A stretch of 64,000 bases of DNA, from positions 62,001 to 126,000 of the forward strand of contig JAFDWS010000008.1 of NCBI GenBank assembly GCA_018268375.1, in the 5' to 3' direction. The DNA is from Armatimonadota bacterium. Lineage in GTDB: Bacteria; Armatimonadota; Fimbriimonadia; Fimbriimonadales; Fimbriimonadaceae. The notes beneath the pieces were generated by a model. That model did no database searches and was not told where the DNA came from. It was given only the letters and a program-made list of their open reading frames with translations. The position numbers were made by a program, and so were the translations under genes. This document shows positions 7,523-16,666 of this stretch, one piece after another; within the stretch, counting starts at the first letter, position 1, and each line of letters starts with the position of its first letter.

Positions 7523-8785
7523 ATGACGACTTTGTTCGCCGCCTCACTTCTCGCAACGGTCGCTGCCTCCGACCCTCTGGAAGACTTGCAGCGCAAGGCG
7601 TTTGACTACTTTTGGGAGCAATCGAACAGCTCCACCGGCTTCACCAAGGACAGGGCGGCCAACTTCTCCTTCACGGACAGCTACACGGTGGCCAGCTGCG
7701 CATCGACGGGTTTCGCGATGGCGGCGACGGCGCTCGGAGCCGACCGCGGCTGGGTCGACCGCGCCACCGCCCTTTCTCGGGCGCAAGCCACCATCTACAA
7801 CGTCCGGGTGCGCTGGGCCCAGACGCATGGCTGGCTCTATCACTTCGTCGACTGGCGGACTGGTCAGCGTGCCTCTGCAAGCGAAGTTTCTTCAATCGAC
7901 ACGGTGATCTTCTTGATGGGCGCGATCGTGGCCGAAAAGTACTTCGATGACCCCGCCCTGACCAACCACGTCGAGTCCATGCTTTCAGCAGTCGATTGGC
8001 AGTGGATGCTGACCAACGGTGGCTCGATCCCCAACTCGAAGACTTTTTGCATGGGATGGGTGCCGGAATCAGGATTCTTAGGATCGAGGTGGGACAACTA
8101 TTCCGAGCTGATGGGCCTCTACATCCTCGGACTCGGCAAGTGGCCAGCCATGCCGTCGAGCTGCTGGGACGCTTGGTCGCGACATGGCGTGGTCTATGAC
8201 GGCTACCAATGCCTGACCGGTGGACCACTCTTCATGCATCAAATGACGCACGTCTTCATGGCCTTCGACGGTCGGCGCGACCGCCAAGGTTATGACTATG
8301 GCTTCGAGGCCAAGCAGGCCACTTTAGCGAACAGGAAGTACTGCGTCAACAACCCGAAAGGATACGTTGGCTTTGGCGCCAACTTCTGGGGATTGAGTGC
8401 GGGAGACACACCGGACGGTTACGTCGCGCTGGGAGCGCCTGGGAACATAGTCGACAACGGGACGATCATCCCGACGTCGGCCGTCTGCAGCGTACAGGAG
8501 TTCCCGACCTATGCTCGCTCGCTCGTCGACAACCTGTTGGCGAACTATTCCTATTCCTATGGCCGCTATGGTTTCAGCAACGGAATCAACCCGACGAGGA
8601 TCTGGGTCGGCAATGACGTGATCGGCATTGACCTTGGCATGATGATGTTGGGAATCTCCAACTCTCAGGACGAGTTCGCCCGCAAGCGTGTCATGAGCCA
8701 TCAAGCTGTCAAGCAGGGAATGGCGAGGGCAGGCTTTCGTCTGGTCGAGTTTAAGTCTGGACCAGGTACCTCACAGCAGGGGTAG
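7523..8785 (+). CDS. PF10091-type glucan hydrolase (GH144-like), copy 1
   Basis: The protein has 420 residues with a short exported N-terminus (MTTLFAASLLATVAAS). The family blocks are AFDYFWEQSNSSTGFTKDR, STGFAMAATALGADRGW, EVSSIDTVIFLMGAIVAEKYF, GGPLFMHQMTHVFMAF and GIDLGMMMLGISN. PF10091 ('glycoamylase') contains the GH144 endo-beta-1,2-glucanases and also forms a domain of cyclic beta-1,2-glucan synthases. That points to beta-1,2-glucan rather than starch. TATCCT at 7501-7506 is 16 nt before the ATG. The gene converges on the GH1 gene and overlaps its end by 15 bp. Copy 2 lies at 13336. Substrate assignment is inferred. Confidence 0.85.
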   Translation: MTTLFAASLLATVAASDPLEDLQRKAFDYFWEQSNSSTGFTKDRAANFSFTDSYTVASCASTGFAMAATALGADRGWVDRATALSRAQATIYNVRVRWAQTHGWLYHFVDWRTGQRASASEVSSIDTVIFLMGAIVAEKYFDDPALTNHVESMLSAVDWQWMLTNGGSIPNSKTFCMGWVPESGFLGSRWDNYSELMGLYILGLGKWPAMPSSCWDAWSRHGVVYDGYQCLTGGPLFMHQMTHVFMAFDGRRDRQGYDYGFEAKQATLANRKYCVNNPKGYVGFGANFWGLSAGDTPDGYVALGAPGNIVDNGTIIPTSAVCSVQEFPTYARSLVDNLLANYSYSYGRYGFSNGINPTRIWVGNDVIGIDLGMMMLGISNSQDEFARKRVMSHQAVKQGMARAGFRLVEFKSGPGTSQQG

Positions 8786-10135
8786 CGACGCGCCGTTCGA
8801 CGTGCACACTTGTGCGTACCAACGGCCGGAATCCTTGATGGTTCGCTTGAGAGTCTGAAAGTCGACGTGGATGAGCCCGAACCGTTGACGATAGCCATCA
8901 GCCCATTCGAAGTTATCGAGCAGGCTCCAATGGAGATAGCCGCGGACGTCGATGCCGTCACGCACCGCTCTCCTCAGTTGATCGAGGTAGCGGCCCAGAA
9001 AGTCGATCCGCTGGGGATCGTGAACATGGCCGTCGAGTGCGACCCAATCCATGCATGAGACCCCGTTCTCGCTGACCACCATGGGAAGCCCATAACGTTC
9101 CGAGTGGAAGCGCAGGGTCCAATACAACCCCTCGGGGCTGATCGTCCAGTCGAACAGCGTCCTCGGACTGCCCGGCGGCTCTGGCACGATCTCGTATGCA
9201 GCGTTCGGCGTCGCTTGGACGACCTCCCCGGTGTAATAGTTAAGGCCGAGGAAGTCAAGCTGCGGGGACATGTCCTTGAGGTCGTCCGCCGAGATCTCGA
9301 CCGCGCGCTCGCTGAGAGCCGATTCGATGTCGCGGGGCCATTCTCCGCTCAGAGCAGGATCGAGGAAGAGGCGCTGCTGCCAAAACCTCCTGGCGTTGTT
9401 CTGGTCGCCAAACGTGTAGGCGCGGGCGGCGTCAACATCCGCCGGATTGTCACTCGCGGGTGTTCCCACAATACAATGGGGCGCGTAACCGATCCGTACG
9501 TCCGAAGTCGCCCGGAGAACCCTGGCTGCTGCGCCGTGCGCGAGCATGGCGTGCTTCAGGCTCAAAAAGAACTCGTAAGGCGTGCCCTTAAGGCCGGGAG
9601 CATGAGTCCCCTCAACTTGCCCAAGGACAAGGAAGATTCCCGGTTCGTTCAGCGTGAACCAGTCCTTAACTCGGTCGTTGAGTCTTCCAGAGACGACCGA
9701 AGCGTATTCCGCGAACCACTTCGGCATGTCGGGGTTCGTCCACCCTCCCTGAAGGAACAACGCATACGGAAGATCCCAGTGGAAGAGGGTCGCCATCGGA
9801 CGGATGCCTGCGCTCAGCAGGGCATCGACAAGTCGATCGTAGAACTCCAGTCCCTTCTGGTTGACTTCTCCTGTGCCTTCGGGCAAGATGCGAGACCACG
9901 CAATGGAAAAGCGATAGGAGTTCAAGCTTAGCTCGCGCATGAGCCCCACGTCCTCCTGCCAGCGGTGGAAGTGGTCGCAAGCGACATCACCGGTATGGCC
10001 GTGGGCCACCTTGCCCGGCTGACGCACGAAGCTGTCCCATGTGCTCGGGCCCTTGCCCTCCGCGTCGTGCCCGCCTTCGATTTGGTACGCGGCGGTGGCG
10101 GCGCCCCACAAGAAGCCTTCCGGGAAGTCGCTCAC
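8771..10135 (-). CDS. GH1 beta-glucosidase
   Basis: The protein has 454 residues, the full length of the GH1 barrel. The N-terminal GFLWGAATAAYQIEGG signature, the acid/base Glu in FTLNEPG and the nucleophile Glu in VVSENGV are all present, as is the YLHWSLLDNFEW aglycone loop. No signal peptide is present, so it acts in the cytosol on imported beta-linked oligosaccharides, releasing glucose. The start is GTG, sharing GTGA with the stop of the upstream permease gene, so the two are translationally coupled. It is the last gene of the lacI-led operon and runs into the oppositely oriented gene at 8785. Confidence 0.95.
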   Translation of the reverse strand: MSDFPEGFLWGAATAAYQIEGGHDAEGKGPSTWDSFVRQPGKVAHGHTGDVACDHFHRWQEDVGLMRELSLNSYRFSIAWSRILPEGTGEVNQKGLEFYDRLVDALLSAGIRPMATLFHWDLPYALFLQGGWTNPDMPKWFAEYASVVSGRLNDRVKDWFTLNEPGIFLVLGQVEGTHAPGLKGTPYEFFLSLKHAMLAHGAAARVLRATSDVRIGYAPHCIVGTPASDNPADVDAARAYTFGDQNNARRFWQQRLFLDPALSGEWPRDIESALSERAVEISADDLKDMSPQLDFLGLNYYTGEVVQATPNAAYEIVPEPPGSPRTLFDWTISPEGLYWTLRFHSERYGLPMVVSENGVSCMDWVALDGHVHDPQRIDFLGRYLDQLRRAVRDGIDVRGYLHWSLLDNFEWADGYRQRFGLIHVDFQTLKRTIKDSGRWYAQVCTSNGASLPLL

Positions 10136-10971
10136 TTGATCCCCGTCATCGCAATGCCCTTGATGAAGAAGCGCTGGCCAATGAAGAAGATGACCATGAG
10201 CGGCAGGGTCACGAGGACGCTAGCGGCCATGATGAGGTGCCAAGGCGAGGTCGTTTGCATCGAGTTATAGGTGTTCAATCCGAGTTCCAGAGTCTGTTTC
10301 GCCGGGTCGTTGAGATACAGCAAAGGGCCCATGAAATCGCGCCAGGCACCGATGAACGTGAAGAGTCCGACTGTGGCCAGCGCCGGTCCACAAAGCGGGA
10401 GGAGCACGCGCCAATAGACCGTCCAGTGCCCGGCCCCGTCGATTTTCGCGGCCTCGTCCAAGTCCCGCGGAATCCCCATCATGAATTGGCGCAGGAGAAA
10501 GATGTTGAAGGCCCCTCCACCGAGGAATGCAGGCACCGTCAAGGGGAGGAACGTGTTCACCCAATGGAGTTCCTTGTAGAGGACATAGGTCGGGATCATC
10601 GTCACGACGCCCGGCAGCATCATGGTGCTGAGAACCAGGAGGAAGAGCTTGTCCCTTGCCACGAACTTCATGCGGGCAAACGCGTACGCCACCATCGAGG
10701 AGCTGAACACAACTCCCACGGTGCTCAGGCTTGCGATGAGGAGCACGTTCTTGAACATCGTGAGGAAGCTGATGTTCTCGTTCGTCAGCACCGTCCGGAA
10801 ATTATCGGTCGTCGGTTGGATCGGTGCCTGCCACGGCGACGTTGTCGCCAACTCTCCCGGCGACTTCAGTGCCATCGAAAGGGAAGCCAAGAACGGGATA
10901 AGGAAGACAATGCTCCCCCCCACCAGCAAGAGGAGGGCGAGCGCGCGTGTGGCGAGAGCAGGCGGTCTCAC
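10132..10971 (-). CDS. ABC sugar transporter permease (MalG/CUT1 type)
   Basis: The protein has 279 residues from a GTG at 10971 that overlaps the upstream stop by four bases (GTGA). A longer open frame exists but would add an Arg-rich, non-family N-terminus. It has six predicted membrane helices. The EAA loop reads DEAAKIDGAGHWTVYWRVLLPL, the docking site for the cytosolic ATPase. It pairs with the permease half of the 810-residue fusion encoded upstream to form the channel for an oligosaccharide. No ATPase is encoded in the window, so a shared MsiK/MalK-type ATPase must be supplied from elsewhere. Confidence 0.93.
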   Translation of the reverse strand: MRPPALATRALALLLLVGGSIVFLIPFLASLSMALKSPGELATTSPWQAPIQPTTDNFRTVLTNENISFLTMFKNVLLIASLSTVGVVFSSSMVAYAFARMKFVARDKLFLLVLSTMMLPGVVTMIPTYVLYKELHWVNTFLPLTVPAFLGGGAFNIFLLRQFMMGIPRDLDEAAKIDGAGHWTVYWRVLLPLCGPALATVGLFTFIGAWRDFMGPLLYLNDPAKQTLELGLNTYNSMQTTSPWHLIMAASVLVTLPLMVIFFIGQRFFIKGIAMTGIK

Positions 10972-13373
10972 TTCGCCTCCGCTTCGTAATGGACGTAGCG
11001 GTTCAACCGCCACTGCAATGCGGTGAACACGAGGATGACGGCGAAAAGAATCCAAGCGAGCGCGGAGGAATATCCCATCCGAAGCGCCTCGAACGCCTGG
11101 TTATACAGGTGGAGAATAAAGAAGCGTGTGGAGTCGTTTGGGCCGCCGCTTGTCATGACAAACGCTTGTGTGAAGATCTGGAACGAAGCAATCACGCCGG
11201 TGACGAGCGTGAAGAAGAGGGAAGGGGTCAACAAAGGAAACGTCACGGCCTTGAACTTCTGCCACGGCCCCGCCCCGTCAAGAGTCGCGGCTTCGTAGTA
11301 GAACTGGGGGATGCCTTGGAGCCCCGCGAGCAAGATGACCATCCCGCTTCCCGCCCCCCAGAGCGACATCAGGACGAGTGCGGGCAGCGCCAGTCGCTCG
11401 TTTCCGAGCCAGTTGGCCGGCCCCGGCGCGCCAGCGATCTTTTCCAGGAGCCAGCCGATGCCGAACAGGTCGCCGTGGCCGTCCCCGCCGTAGATCACAG
11501 AGTTGATGAGCCCTCCTTCTGCCTGGAAGAGCTTTTTGAACACGAGCGACGTTGCGACCGTGCTTGCAAGCGCGGGCAAGTAGAAGCAGGTTCGGTAGAG
11601 GGCAATGCCCTTAACCTTGGTGTTGAGCAAGAGCGCCATCGCCAACGAGACGACCAGCCCGAGCGGAACCGCAAACACCGTGTACAGGGCGGTCACGCGC
11701 AAAGACCCCCAGAACCGAGGATCCTGGGAAAAGGCTTCGGTGTAGTTGCCCACGCCGCGCCAATGGGCGGGGGTCATGATGTCCCAATCGGCCAGGCTCA
11801 TGAAGAGGGAGAGGATCATGGGCCCCAGAGTCAGGGCCAGTGCGCCGATGATCCATGGCAACAAGAACCCGTAGGCTGCCCGGTTCTCTTTTCGCTCGGC
11901 AAGTGAGAGTTTGCGCTGTCGAGGGCCATAGAGCCAAAGCAGTACTCCGGCGACGACGGCTGTGCCCCCGATCGCCGCGAACGGCCAGTTGAAGGGCGGT
12001 AACGATTGCTGGTTAAGGATCTGGCGAAGCCTGATCTTCGCGTCATTGTCGGCCAGGGAGAAGGCCCGTTCGGCGGTGAGGGTGCCCGCCATGACGGAAT
12101 CGACCTTGGATTCGTAGTAGGTGTTAAGCTCGAGGTAGTAGTCGGCGGTGGGGTCGAAGACGACGCTCGCAACCGCCTCGTCCGTGAATTTACGGCTTGG
12201 CGGATAGCGCTGATCCTCAGGAGTGCTCGGGCCGGGCACCCACGGCTCCTCGAGCGCGAGGCGCTTGATCGCCGGTTGGGCCAGTCCGGCTTTCGCCATC
12301 AGTCGCATGGCAGGTGGGCCGGCCATCCATGTGGTCAAGAGCCATGCCTCCTTCTGGTGGCGGCACGAGGACATCATCGCGTAGCCGGAACCGCCGGTGG
12401 GCGCTGCCCTAACAGCCTTGCCGGTGCGCGGATCAATATGCCCCGGAGCGAGCGTGATGTCCCAGTCGAACCACTCCTTGCTTCCCGGCTTCAGGGCCTT
12501 CCGAAATGCAGGGACGGCCCAGATTCCACATTGGAACATAGCCGCCTTCTGCTCGAGGAACAGTTTGTCGGAGCTGGACATAAGAACGTTGGAGATCTCG
12601 GTCGAGCTTGGTATCCACTGCTCCTTCATGCCAAGGTCAGCGATCCATTGGTACGCCTTCACGATTCCTGGATCGGTCCAGTTCCATCGGGTCGGGTGAA
12701 CCGGATCGTCGACGTACCGGAGGCCCTGGCTGTAGACGACTGTGTCAGCGAACGCGCGCGTCCAAGCTGGCACAAACCCCCATTGGACGGGCTTGCCTTT
12801 GGCGTCCCGTTTCGAAAGTTGCTGGATCACCCAGGTGAAGTCCTTTTCTTTGAGTTCTGGCCGCGGCTTCCAATCCCAAGTCCAAGTTCCATCCGGATAG
12901 GCAAGTCCAGCTTCCTTGAAGAGCCTCTTGTTGTAGTAAATCAGTCCGATCGGCGCGATGTCGCGGGGCAGCACATAAAGCTTGCCCTCGAACCGGTGGA
13001 CATCGACGATTGGCTTGTAGTAGTCGTCGATGCGGAAGTCCGGGGTTTGCCCGAAGAAGCCGTCGAGCGAGACGCAAGCTCCGCGGCGCGCAAAGCCCTG
13101 GTACATCTTGGGCTCCATCATCGCCACGTCGGGCGAAGCGCCCGCCGCCACCTGGGCGAGCAGCTTTGTCGCGTATTGGCCGTAGGGAACGTTCTCGAGT
13201 CGCACATGGATGCCTGGATGGGCGGCCTCGAACTCTTTCGCGGCTTGGCGCACGACACCAAGGCCGTCGTCACCGTCCCACACGACAAGGCGAAGGGTCA
13301 CGTCCGCCGTCGCGACTGAGCACAGCGCGACGACGCTAGCGAGGCAACAGGCGAAGCGGACGCTTGGTCGCAT
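10968..13373 (-). CDS. Fused sugar-binding protein and ABC permease (MalE-MalF type fusion)
   Basis: The protein has 801 residues from the ATG at 13373, which has AGGAGG just upstream and yields a clean signal sequence (MRPSVRFACCLASVVALCS). Residues about 25-430 are a family-1 extracellular solute-binding protein, with LRLVVWDGDDG and KLYVLPRDIAPIGLIYYNK. A linker and first helix (FAAIGGTAVVAGVLLWLY) follow near 445-465. Residues about 490-800 form a MalF-type permease with the EAA loop YEAATLDGAGPWQKF. Normally these are two genes. Fusion fixes one binding domain to each transporter. The gene overlaps the PF10091 gene upstream by 38 bp and the permease downstream by 4 bp. Confidence 0.92.
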   Translation of the reverse strand: MRPSVRFACCLASVVALCSVATADVTLRLVVWDGDDGLGVVRQAAKEFEAAHPGIHVRLENVPYGQYATKLLAQVAAGASPDVAMMEPKMYQGFARRGACVSLDGFFGQTPDFRIDDYYKPIVDVHRFEGKLYVLPRDIAPIGLIYYNKRLFKEAGLAYPDGTWTWDWKPRPELKEKDFTWVIQQLSKRDAKGKPVQWGFVPAWTRAFADTVVYSQGLRYVDDPVHPTRWNWTDPGIVKAYQWIADLGMKEQWIPSSTEISNVLMSSSDKLFLEQKAAMFQCGIWAVPAFRKALKPGSKEWFDWDITLAPGHIDPRTGKAVRAAPTGGSGYAMMSSCRHQKEAWLLTTWMAGPPAMRLMAKAGLAQPAIKRLALEEPWVPGPSTPEDQRYPPSRKFTDEAVASVVFDPTADYYLELNTYYESKVDSVMAGTLTAERAFSLADNDAKIRLRQILNQQSLPPFNWPFAAIGGTAVVAGVLLWLYGPRQRKLSLAERKENRAAYGFLLPWIIGALALTLGPMILSLFMSLADWDIMTPAHWRGVGNYTEAFSQDPRFWGSLRVTALYTVFAVPLGLVVSLAMALLLNTKVKGIALYRTCFYLPALASTVATSLVFKKLFQAEGGLINSVIYGGDGHGDLFGIGWLLEKIAGAPGPANWLGNERLALPALVLMSLWGAGSGMVILLAGLQGIPQFYYEAATLDGAGPWQKFKAVTFPLLTPSLFFTLVTGVIASFQIFTQAFVMTSGGPNDSTRFFILHLYNQAFEALRMGYSSALAWILFAVILVFTALQWRLNRYVHYEAEAK

Positions 13374-14625
13374 CCCCCTCCTTTGTGGCACGGAATCCAA
13401 TGCGCTTCATCCCCCGCTTCGCGATTGGGTGCGACATGAAGAGTTTATGGACCAGATTGTCCTTCGAATTCTCAACCGAAAGCATCATCTGCCCAAGATC
13501 GATCCCGATCACATCGGGCGAATGCCAGTCTTTTGTCGGATTCAGCGAGATGACGAAGCCGTACTTGCCCAGTGACCACGGGTAGGCGGCCCGGAACCCT
13601 TCGGCGGCATCAATTGCGATCCCTTTGTCGTACATCGCGCAACCGACCGCACTTGACGGAGCCATGGTTCCGTCGTCATCGATGTAACCCGGCGCTCCGT
13701 ACGCTCGATAACCGTCGGGCCCGTCGCTCGCGGAGAGGCCCCAAGTCGTCTTCGTGTAGCCTTTGAACCGATTGGGGTTGTCGACGCAGTACTGCTTGTT
13801 CGCGAGGACGGCGTTCCTGCCCGCCACCCAGAAGTCGAAACCATCGGGATCGCGCTTGCCCTTGAAGTCCACGAAGACGTGCGACATTTGGTGGAAGAAC
13901 AGCGGGCCGCCCGCGAAGAAATCCAGGCCCTTGTAGCTGGTCTCGTGCTTGCCGATCTTCGACCAAGAATCGGCTGGCATGTCTGGGTAGCTCCCATAGG
14001 CCAGAACGTAAAGCAAGAGGAGCTCGCAATAATCGGCCCACCGCCACTGGATGAACCCCTCTTCTGGCCGCCAGCCGTGGGAAATGAATCGCTCGTCTGG
14101 CTTGGCGCCGCCGTTCGTCAGCGCCCACTTCCAGTCCACCGCCTTGAGGATCTCTTCCGCCTCCTTGGTGACGCGCTTGTCTTTCAGGCCCTGTTCTGCG
14201 ACGATAAGGCCGCACAAGAAAATTCCGGTGTCAATGGTGCTGACCTCGCTGTTCCATTGCCGCTCCCCCGTCTTCCAATGGAGCCAGTGGTAGTACCAAC
14301 CGTGCTCGCTTGGTGCTTGGGAGCGCACGTGACGCAAGGTGTTCAAGGCCAGGTCAACCGCCTTCTCCTTCGGAATCCAGCCGCGCTGGGCACCGACCGC
14401 ATAGGCAGAAAGCGCAAAGCCGGTGGTGGCGATGCTGGCGACTACGTACTCGGGGGCGTTGGGGCCCTGGTTGCGGGCTCTGTCCAAGGTGAACCCAGTT
14501 TTGGAGTCTGACTGCTCGACAAAGAAGCGGAAGGCTCGCCTGGACAGGTCATCGAGAATTGCATCCCGCGCAGGGGTCTGGCCCTGCATGAGGGCCAGAC
14601 TGCAAGCGAGCGGAGCAAACACCAT
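13336..14625 (-). CDS. PF10091-type glucan hydrolase (GH144-like), copy 2
   Basis: The protein has 429 residues and is a clear paralogue of the product of 7523-8785, sharing FFVEQSDSKTGFTLDRA, SEVSTIDTGIFLCGLIVAEQ, GGPLFFHQMSHVFVDF and VIGIDLGQMMLS. The N-terminus (MVFAPLACSLALMQGQ) is a short signal peptide, so the enzyme is exported. The likely job is to cut a long beta-glucan outside the cell into pieces for the ABC transporter encoded next. It lies 12 bp after the prepilin-like gene and overlaps the transporter gene, so it is inside the lacI operon. The two copies may differ in chain-length preference. This is not visible from sequence. Confidence 0.87.
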   Translation of the reverse strand: MVFAPLACSLALMQGQTPARDAILDDLSRRAFRFFVEQSDSKTGFTLDRARNQGPNAPEYVVASIATTGFALSAYAVGAQRGWIPKEKAVDLALNTLRHVRSQAPSEHGWYYHWLHWKTGERQWNSEVSTIDTGIFLCGLIVAEQGLKDKRVTKEAEEILKAVDWKWALTNGGAKPDERFISHGWRPEEGFIQWRWADYCELLLLYVLAYGSYPDMPADSWSKIGKHETSYKGLDFFAGGPLFFHQMSHVFVDFKGKRDPDGFDFWVAGRNAVLANKQYCVDNPNRFKGYTKTTWGLSASDGPDGYRAYGAPGYIDDDGTMAPSSAVGCAMYDKGIAIDAAEGFRAAYPWSLGKYGFVISLNPTKDWHSPDVIGIDLGQMMLSVENSKDNLVHKLFMSHPIAKRGMKRIGFRATKEGDATKRPLRLLPR

Positions 14626-14637
14626 GAGTCTCGACGG

Positions 14638-15438
14638 TCAGCGGTCGTTGGGAAGAGTCCGGCAGAACGTGTCGATCCACGAAATGTCGGCCGGATTGCC
14701 GTCGATCGTGAAGTTACGATAATCCTTTCCACGGTCGTACTGCCACATGTTGAGCTCGCCAGGTTTGCCACAGGTCGCCCGCATGCCGGTCATCTTTGCG
14801 TGGGAGTCAGCGAACACGACCGACATGAACTTGTCGTCACGTTTCATGCCGCCCCAGTTCGGCACGTGCCACTTGTTGGCGCCGCCGGGGCAGCCCGCCG
14901 TGTGGGTCTCGTCGCACCAAGGCATCCAGGGCCCGTAGTCAGCGAAAATGTCCTTGTTCTCGCCGATCACCAGGGCGTTCGACGGGAACTCGATCGCACC
15001 ATATTGGTAAGGGTGGGTGTACTCGTCTGGGGCGCCGTTCCAGCCTCCCGTGATGTGGAAGGCCCGGTAGTAGAAATAGCCTCGCGCGAACTTTGGGTTC
15101 TCAGGGACGCGCAACGCGCCCTGCTCGTCGTAGAACTGCGAGAAACTGTTCATCGGATCCCGAAAGATGTCGGAGCTCTTGATGTAGGGGTAGACCGAGT
15201 GCTTCCAGTTCGTCCTGCCATTGTCGTTGTTCGGATCCAGCAACATCAGGATGTCGTCGTTGTCGCTCAAGTAGATCTGAATGCCGGTGCCGATCTGCTT
15301 CGTGTTCGAGACCGAGACGATCCCCTTGGCCGCAGCCTTGGCTTGGGCAAAGACGGGGAAGAGGATCGCCGCCAAGATGGCGATGATCGCAATGACGACC
15401 AATAGCTCGATCAGCGTGAACGCTGCCTTTAATCTCAT
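14638..15438 (-). CDS. Prepilin-like secreted protein (type IV pilin N-terminal signal, DUF1559-like)
   Basis: The protein has 266 residues. The N-terminus RLKAAFTLIELLVVIAIIAILAAILFP is the class III (type IV pilin) signal, with cleavage before Phe and Glu at mature position 5. The following NTKQIGTGIQIYLSDNDD block and the FADSHAKMTGMR ending match the DUF1559-like pseudopilins common in Planctomycetes and Armatimonadota. Mature protein would sit in the inner membrane or in a pilus-like fibre. Its position as second gene of the sugar operon suggests a surface role in handling the polymer. No pilus assembly gene is in the window, so processing depends on a peptidase elsewhere. Confidence 0.9.
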   Translation of the reverse strand: MRLKAAFTLIELLVVIAIIAILAAILFPVFAQAKAAAKGIVSVSNTKQIGTGIQIYLSDNDDILMLLDPNNDNGRTNWKHSVYPYIKSSDIFRDPMNSFSQFYDEQGALRVPENPKFARGYFYYRAFHITGGWNGAPDEYTHPYQYGAIEFPSNALVIGENKDIFADYGPWMPWCDETHTAGCPGGANKWHVPNWGGMKRDDKFMSVVFADSHAKMTGMRATCGKPGELNMWQYDRGKDYRNFTIDGNPADISWIDTFCRTLPNDR

Positions 15439-15475
15439 GGTGTTGACTCCAGTGTCAGTCGCATCGTAATTGGCC

Positions 15476-16507
15476 TCAGGCGAGGCCGGGTCCAGGAGCC
15501 GTGGAGGCTCTAGTGTCGAGAGTGGGTGGGTACAAGACTTGGTGCCGTTTCACAGGCTGCTTCCGTACGATCCGTGCCAGCATTTCAGTCGCTTCCTGCG
15601 CCATGTCGTGAATCGGCTGGCGAACGCTCGTGAGCGCCGGGTGCACGCGCTCGCAGGCGTCAGAACTATCGTATCCGATGACTGAGACGTCTTTGGGGAC
15701 GGAGAGGCCGATCTCACCCAGCCACCGCAGCACGGAGAAGGCGACGTCGTCAGACCATACGAAAAGTGCCGTCGGGCGTTCTTCGGCGCTCATCATGGCG
15801 AGAAGGTCGCCCGGGTGGGACATCGGGCTTTCCATCGTCGCCACGTGATCGATTCGGACGTCCATTCCGGCTGCCTCAAGGGCATCGCGGTAGCCGTTGT
15901 ACCGGTCGTTGGAGCTGACCGAGTGCGCTGGCCCCCGCACCATCCCGATTCTCGTGTGGCCCAGTTCGATCAAGTGTCGCGTGCCCAACTTTCCGCCGCT
16001 GTAGTTGTCCGCATCCACGTAGGGCACGTCAGGACGGTTCGAGCGGGAGAAGAAAAGTACGGTCGGAAAGCCCCGATCGAGGATCTCGTTCAAGGTCGGG
16101 TCGCCCTCGTCCCTCAAGACGAGGAGCCCGTCGACCCTGCCGTCCGTCAAGAGGTCTGCCTCTGCTTCGCCGGGAGTGGCTGGTCGCGTATGGAGGAGGA
16201 CGTCGAGGCCCAAGTCCACGCACGCCCCGCAAACTCCGCGCATGACCTCTGAGATGAAGGTCGACGCGGACGAGAAGTAGTCGGCGAACTGAAATGCGAC
16301 AGCAATGGAGTCGGTCCGCTGCCGCAAGAGCATCCGGGCCAACGCGTTCGGCCGGTACTGAAGATCCCTCGCCGCCTCAAGCACCCGTTCTCGAGTGGTC
16401 TCGCTGATGCGTGCTGACTCACCGCGACCGTTGAGAACATAGCTCACAGTCACTTTGCTGACACCAGCACGTTTGGCGACGTCCTCGATCGTGATGCGCT
16501 CGGCCAT
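15476..16507 (-). CDS. LacI-family transcriptional regulator of the glucan locus
   Basis: The protein has 343 residues from the ATG at 16507. The longer open frame upstream is not LacI-like. The N-terminal helix-turn-helix and hinge are intact (MAERITIEDVAKRAGVSKVT, VLEAARDLQYRPNALARML). A periplasmic-binding-protein-like effector domain follows, with the VDGLLVLR, GHTRIGMVRGP and PKDVSVIGYDSSD blocks. It is the first gene of a probable six-gene operon: lacI, prepilin, PF10091, binding protein-permease, permease, GH1. A TTGCTGAA-N4-TTCACCAA palindrome lies between its -10 (TAGACT, 16537-16532) and its ATG, so it should repress itself and the operon until a sugar is bound. Confidence 0.93.
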   Translation of the reverse strand: MAERITIEDVAKRAGVSKVTVSYVLNGRGESARISETTRERVLEAARDLQYRPNALARMLLRQRTDSIAVAFQFADYFSSASTFISEVMRGVCGACVDLGLDVLLHTRPATPGEAEADLLTDGRVDGLLVLRDEGDPTLNEILDRGFPTVLFFSRSNRPDVPYVDADNYSGGKLGTRHLIELGHTRIGMVRGPAHSVSSNDRYNGYRDALEAAGMDVRIDHVATMESPMSHPGDLLAMMSAEERPTALFVWSDDVAFSVLRWLGEIGLSVPKDVSVIGYDSSDACERVHPALTSVRQPIHDMAQEATEMLARIVRKQPVKRHQVLYPPTLDTRASTAPGPGLA

Positions 16508-16511
16508 GACC

Positions 16512-16531
16512 TTGCTGAAACCTTTCACCAA
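16512..16531 (-). promoter_or_regulatory. LacI-type operator at the lacI promoter
   Basis: TTGCTGAA-ACCT-TTCACCAA is a 20-bp near-palindrome. It starts directly after TAGACT (minus strand 16537-16532) and ends 4 bp before the lacI ATG. This is the place where a bound repressor would block initiation. Confidence 0.7.
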
Positions 16532-16631
16532 GTCTAGCACAGGCTCATCGGCCCCCGCAACCGATTCTCGAATCTCCACACACTGGTTCACAGCCTGCCT
16601 GATTGACGCCCGATTCAAGGCTGCGGTAACA

Positions 16632-16651
16632 TTGGTGAAACGGTTCAGCAA
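16632..16651 (+). promoter_or_regulatory. LacI-type operator at the promoter of a small membrane protein gene
   Basis: TTGGTGAA-ACGG-TTCAGCAA (16632-16651) follows directly after the -10-like TAACAT (16626-16631). This is the same geometry as the lacI operator 100 bp away. The two may also be bridged by one tetrameric or dimeric repressor pair across the divergent region. Confidence 0.7.
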
Positions 16652-16666
16652 CCGTTGGACGACGAG

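Noticed and set aside
12006..13319. Plus-strand ORF of 437 codons
   Set aside because: It lies wholly over the binding protein-permease fusion gene on the other strand. It has no domain, an Arg/His/Gly-rich composition and no ribosome site, typical of a shadow in high-GC DNA.
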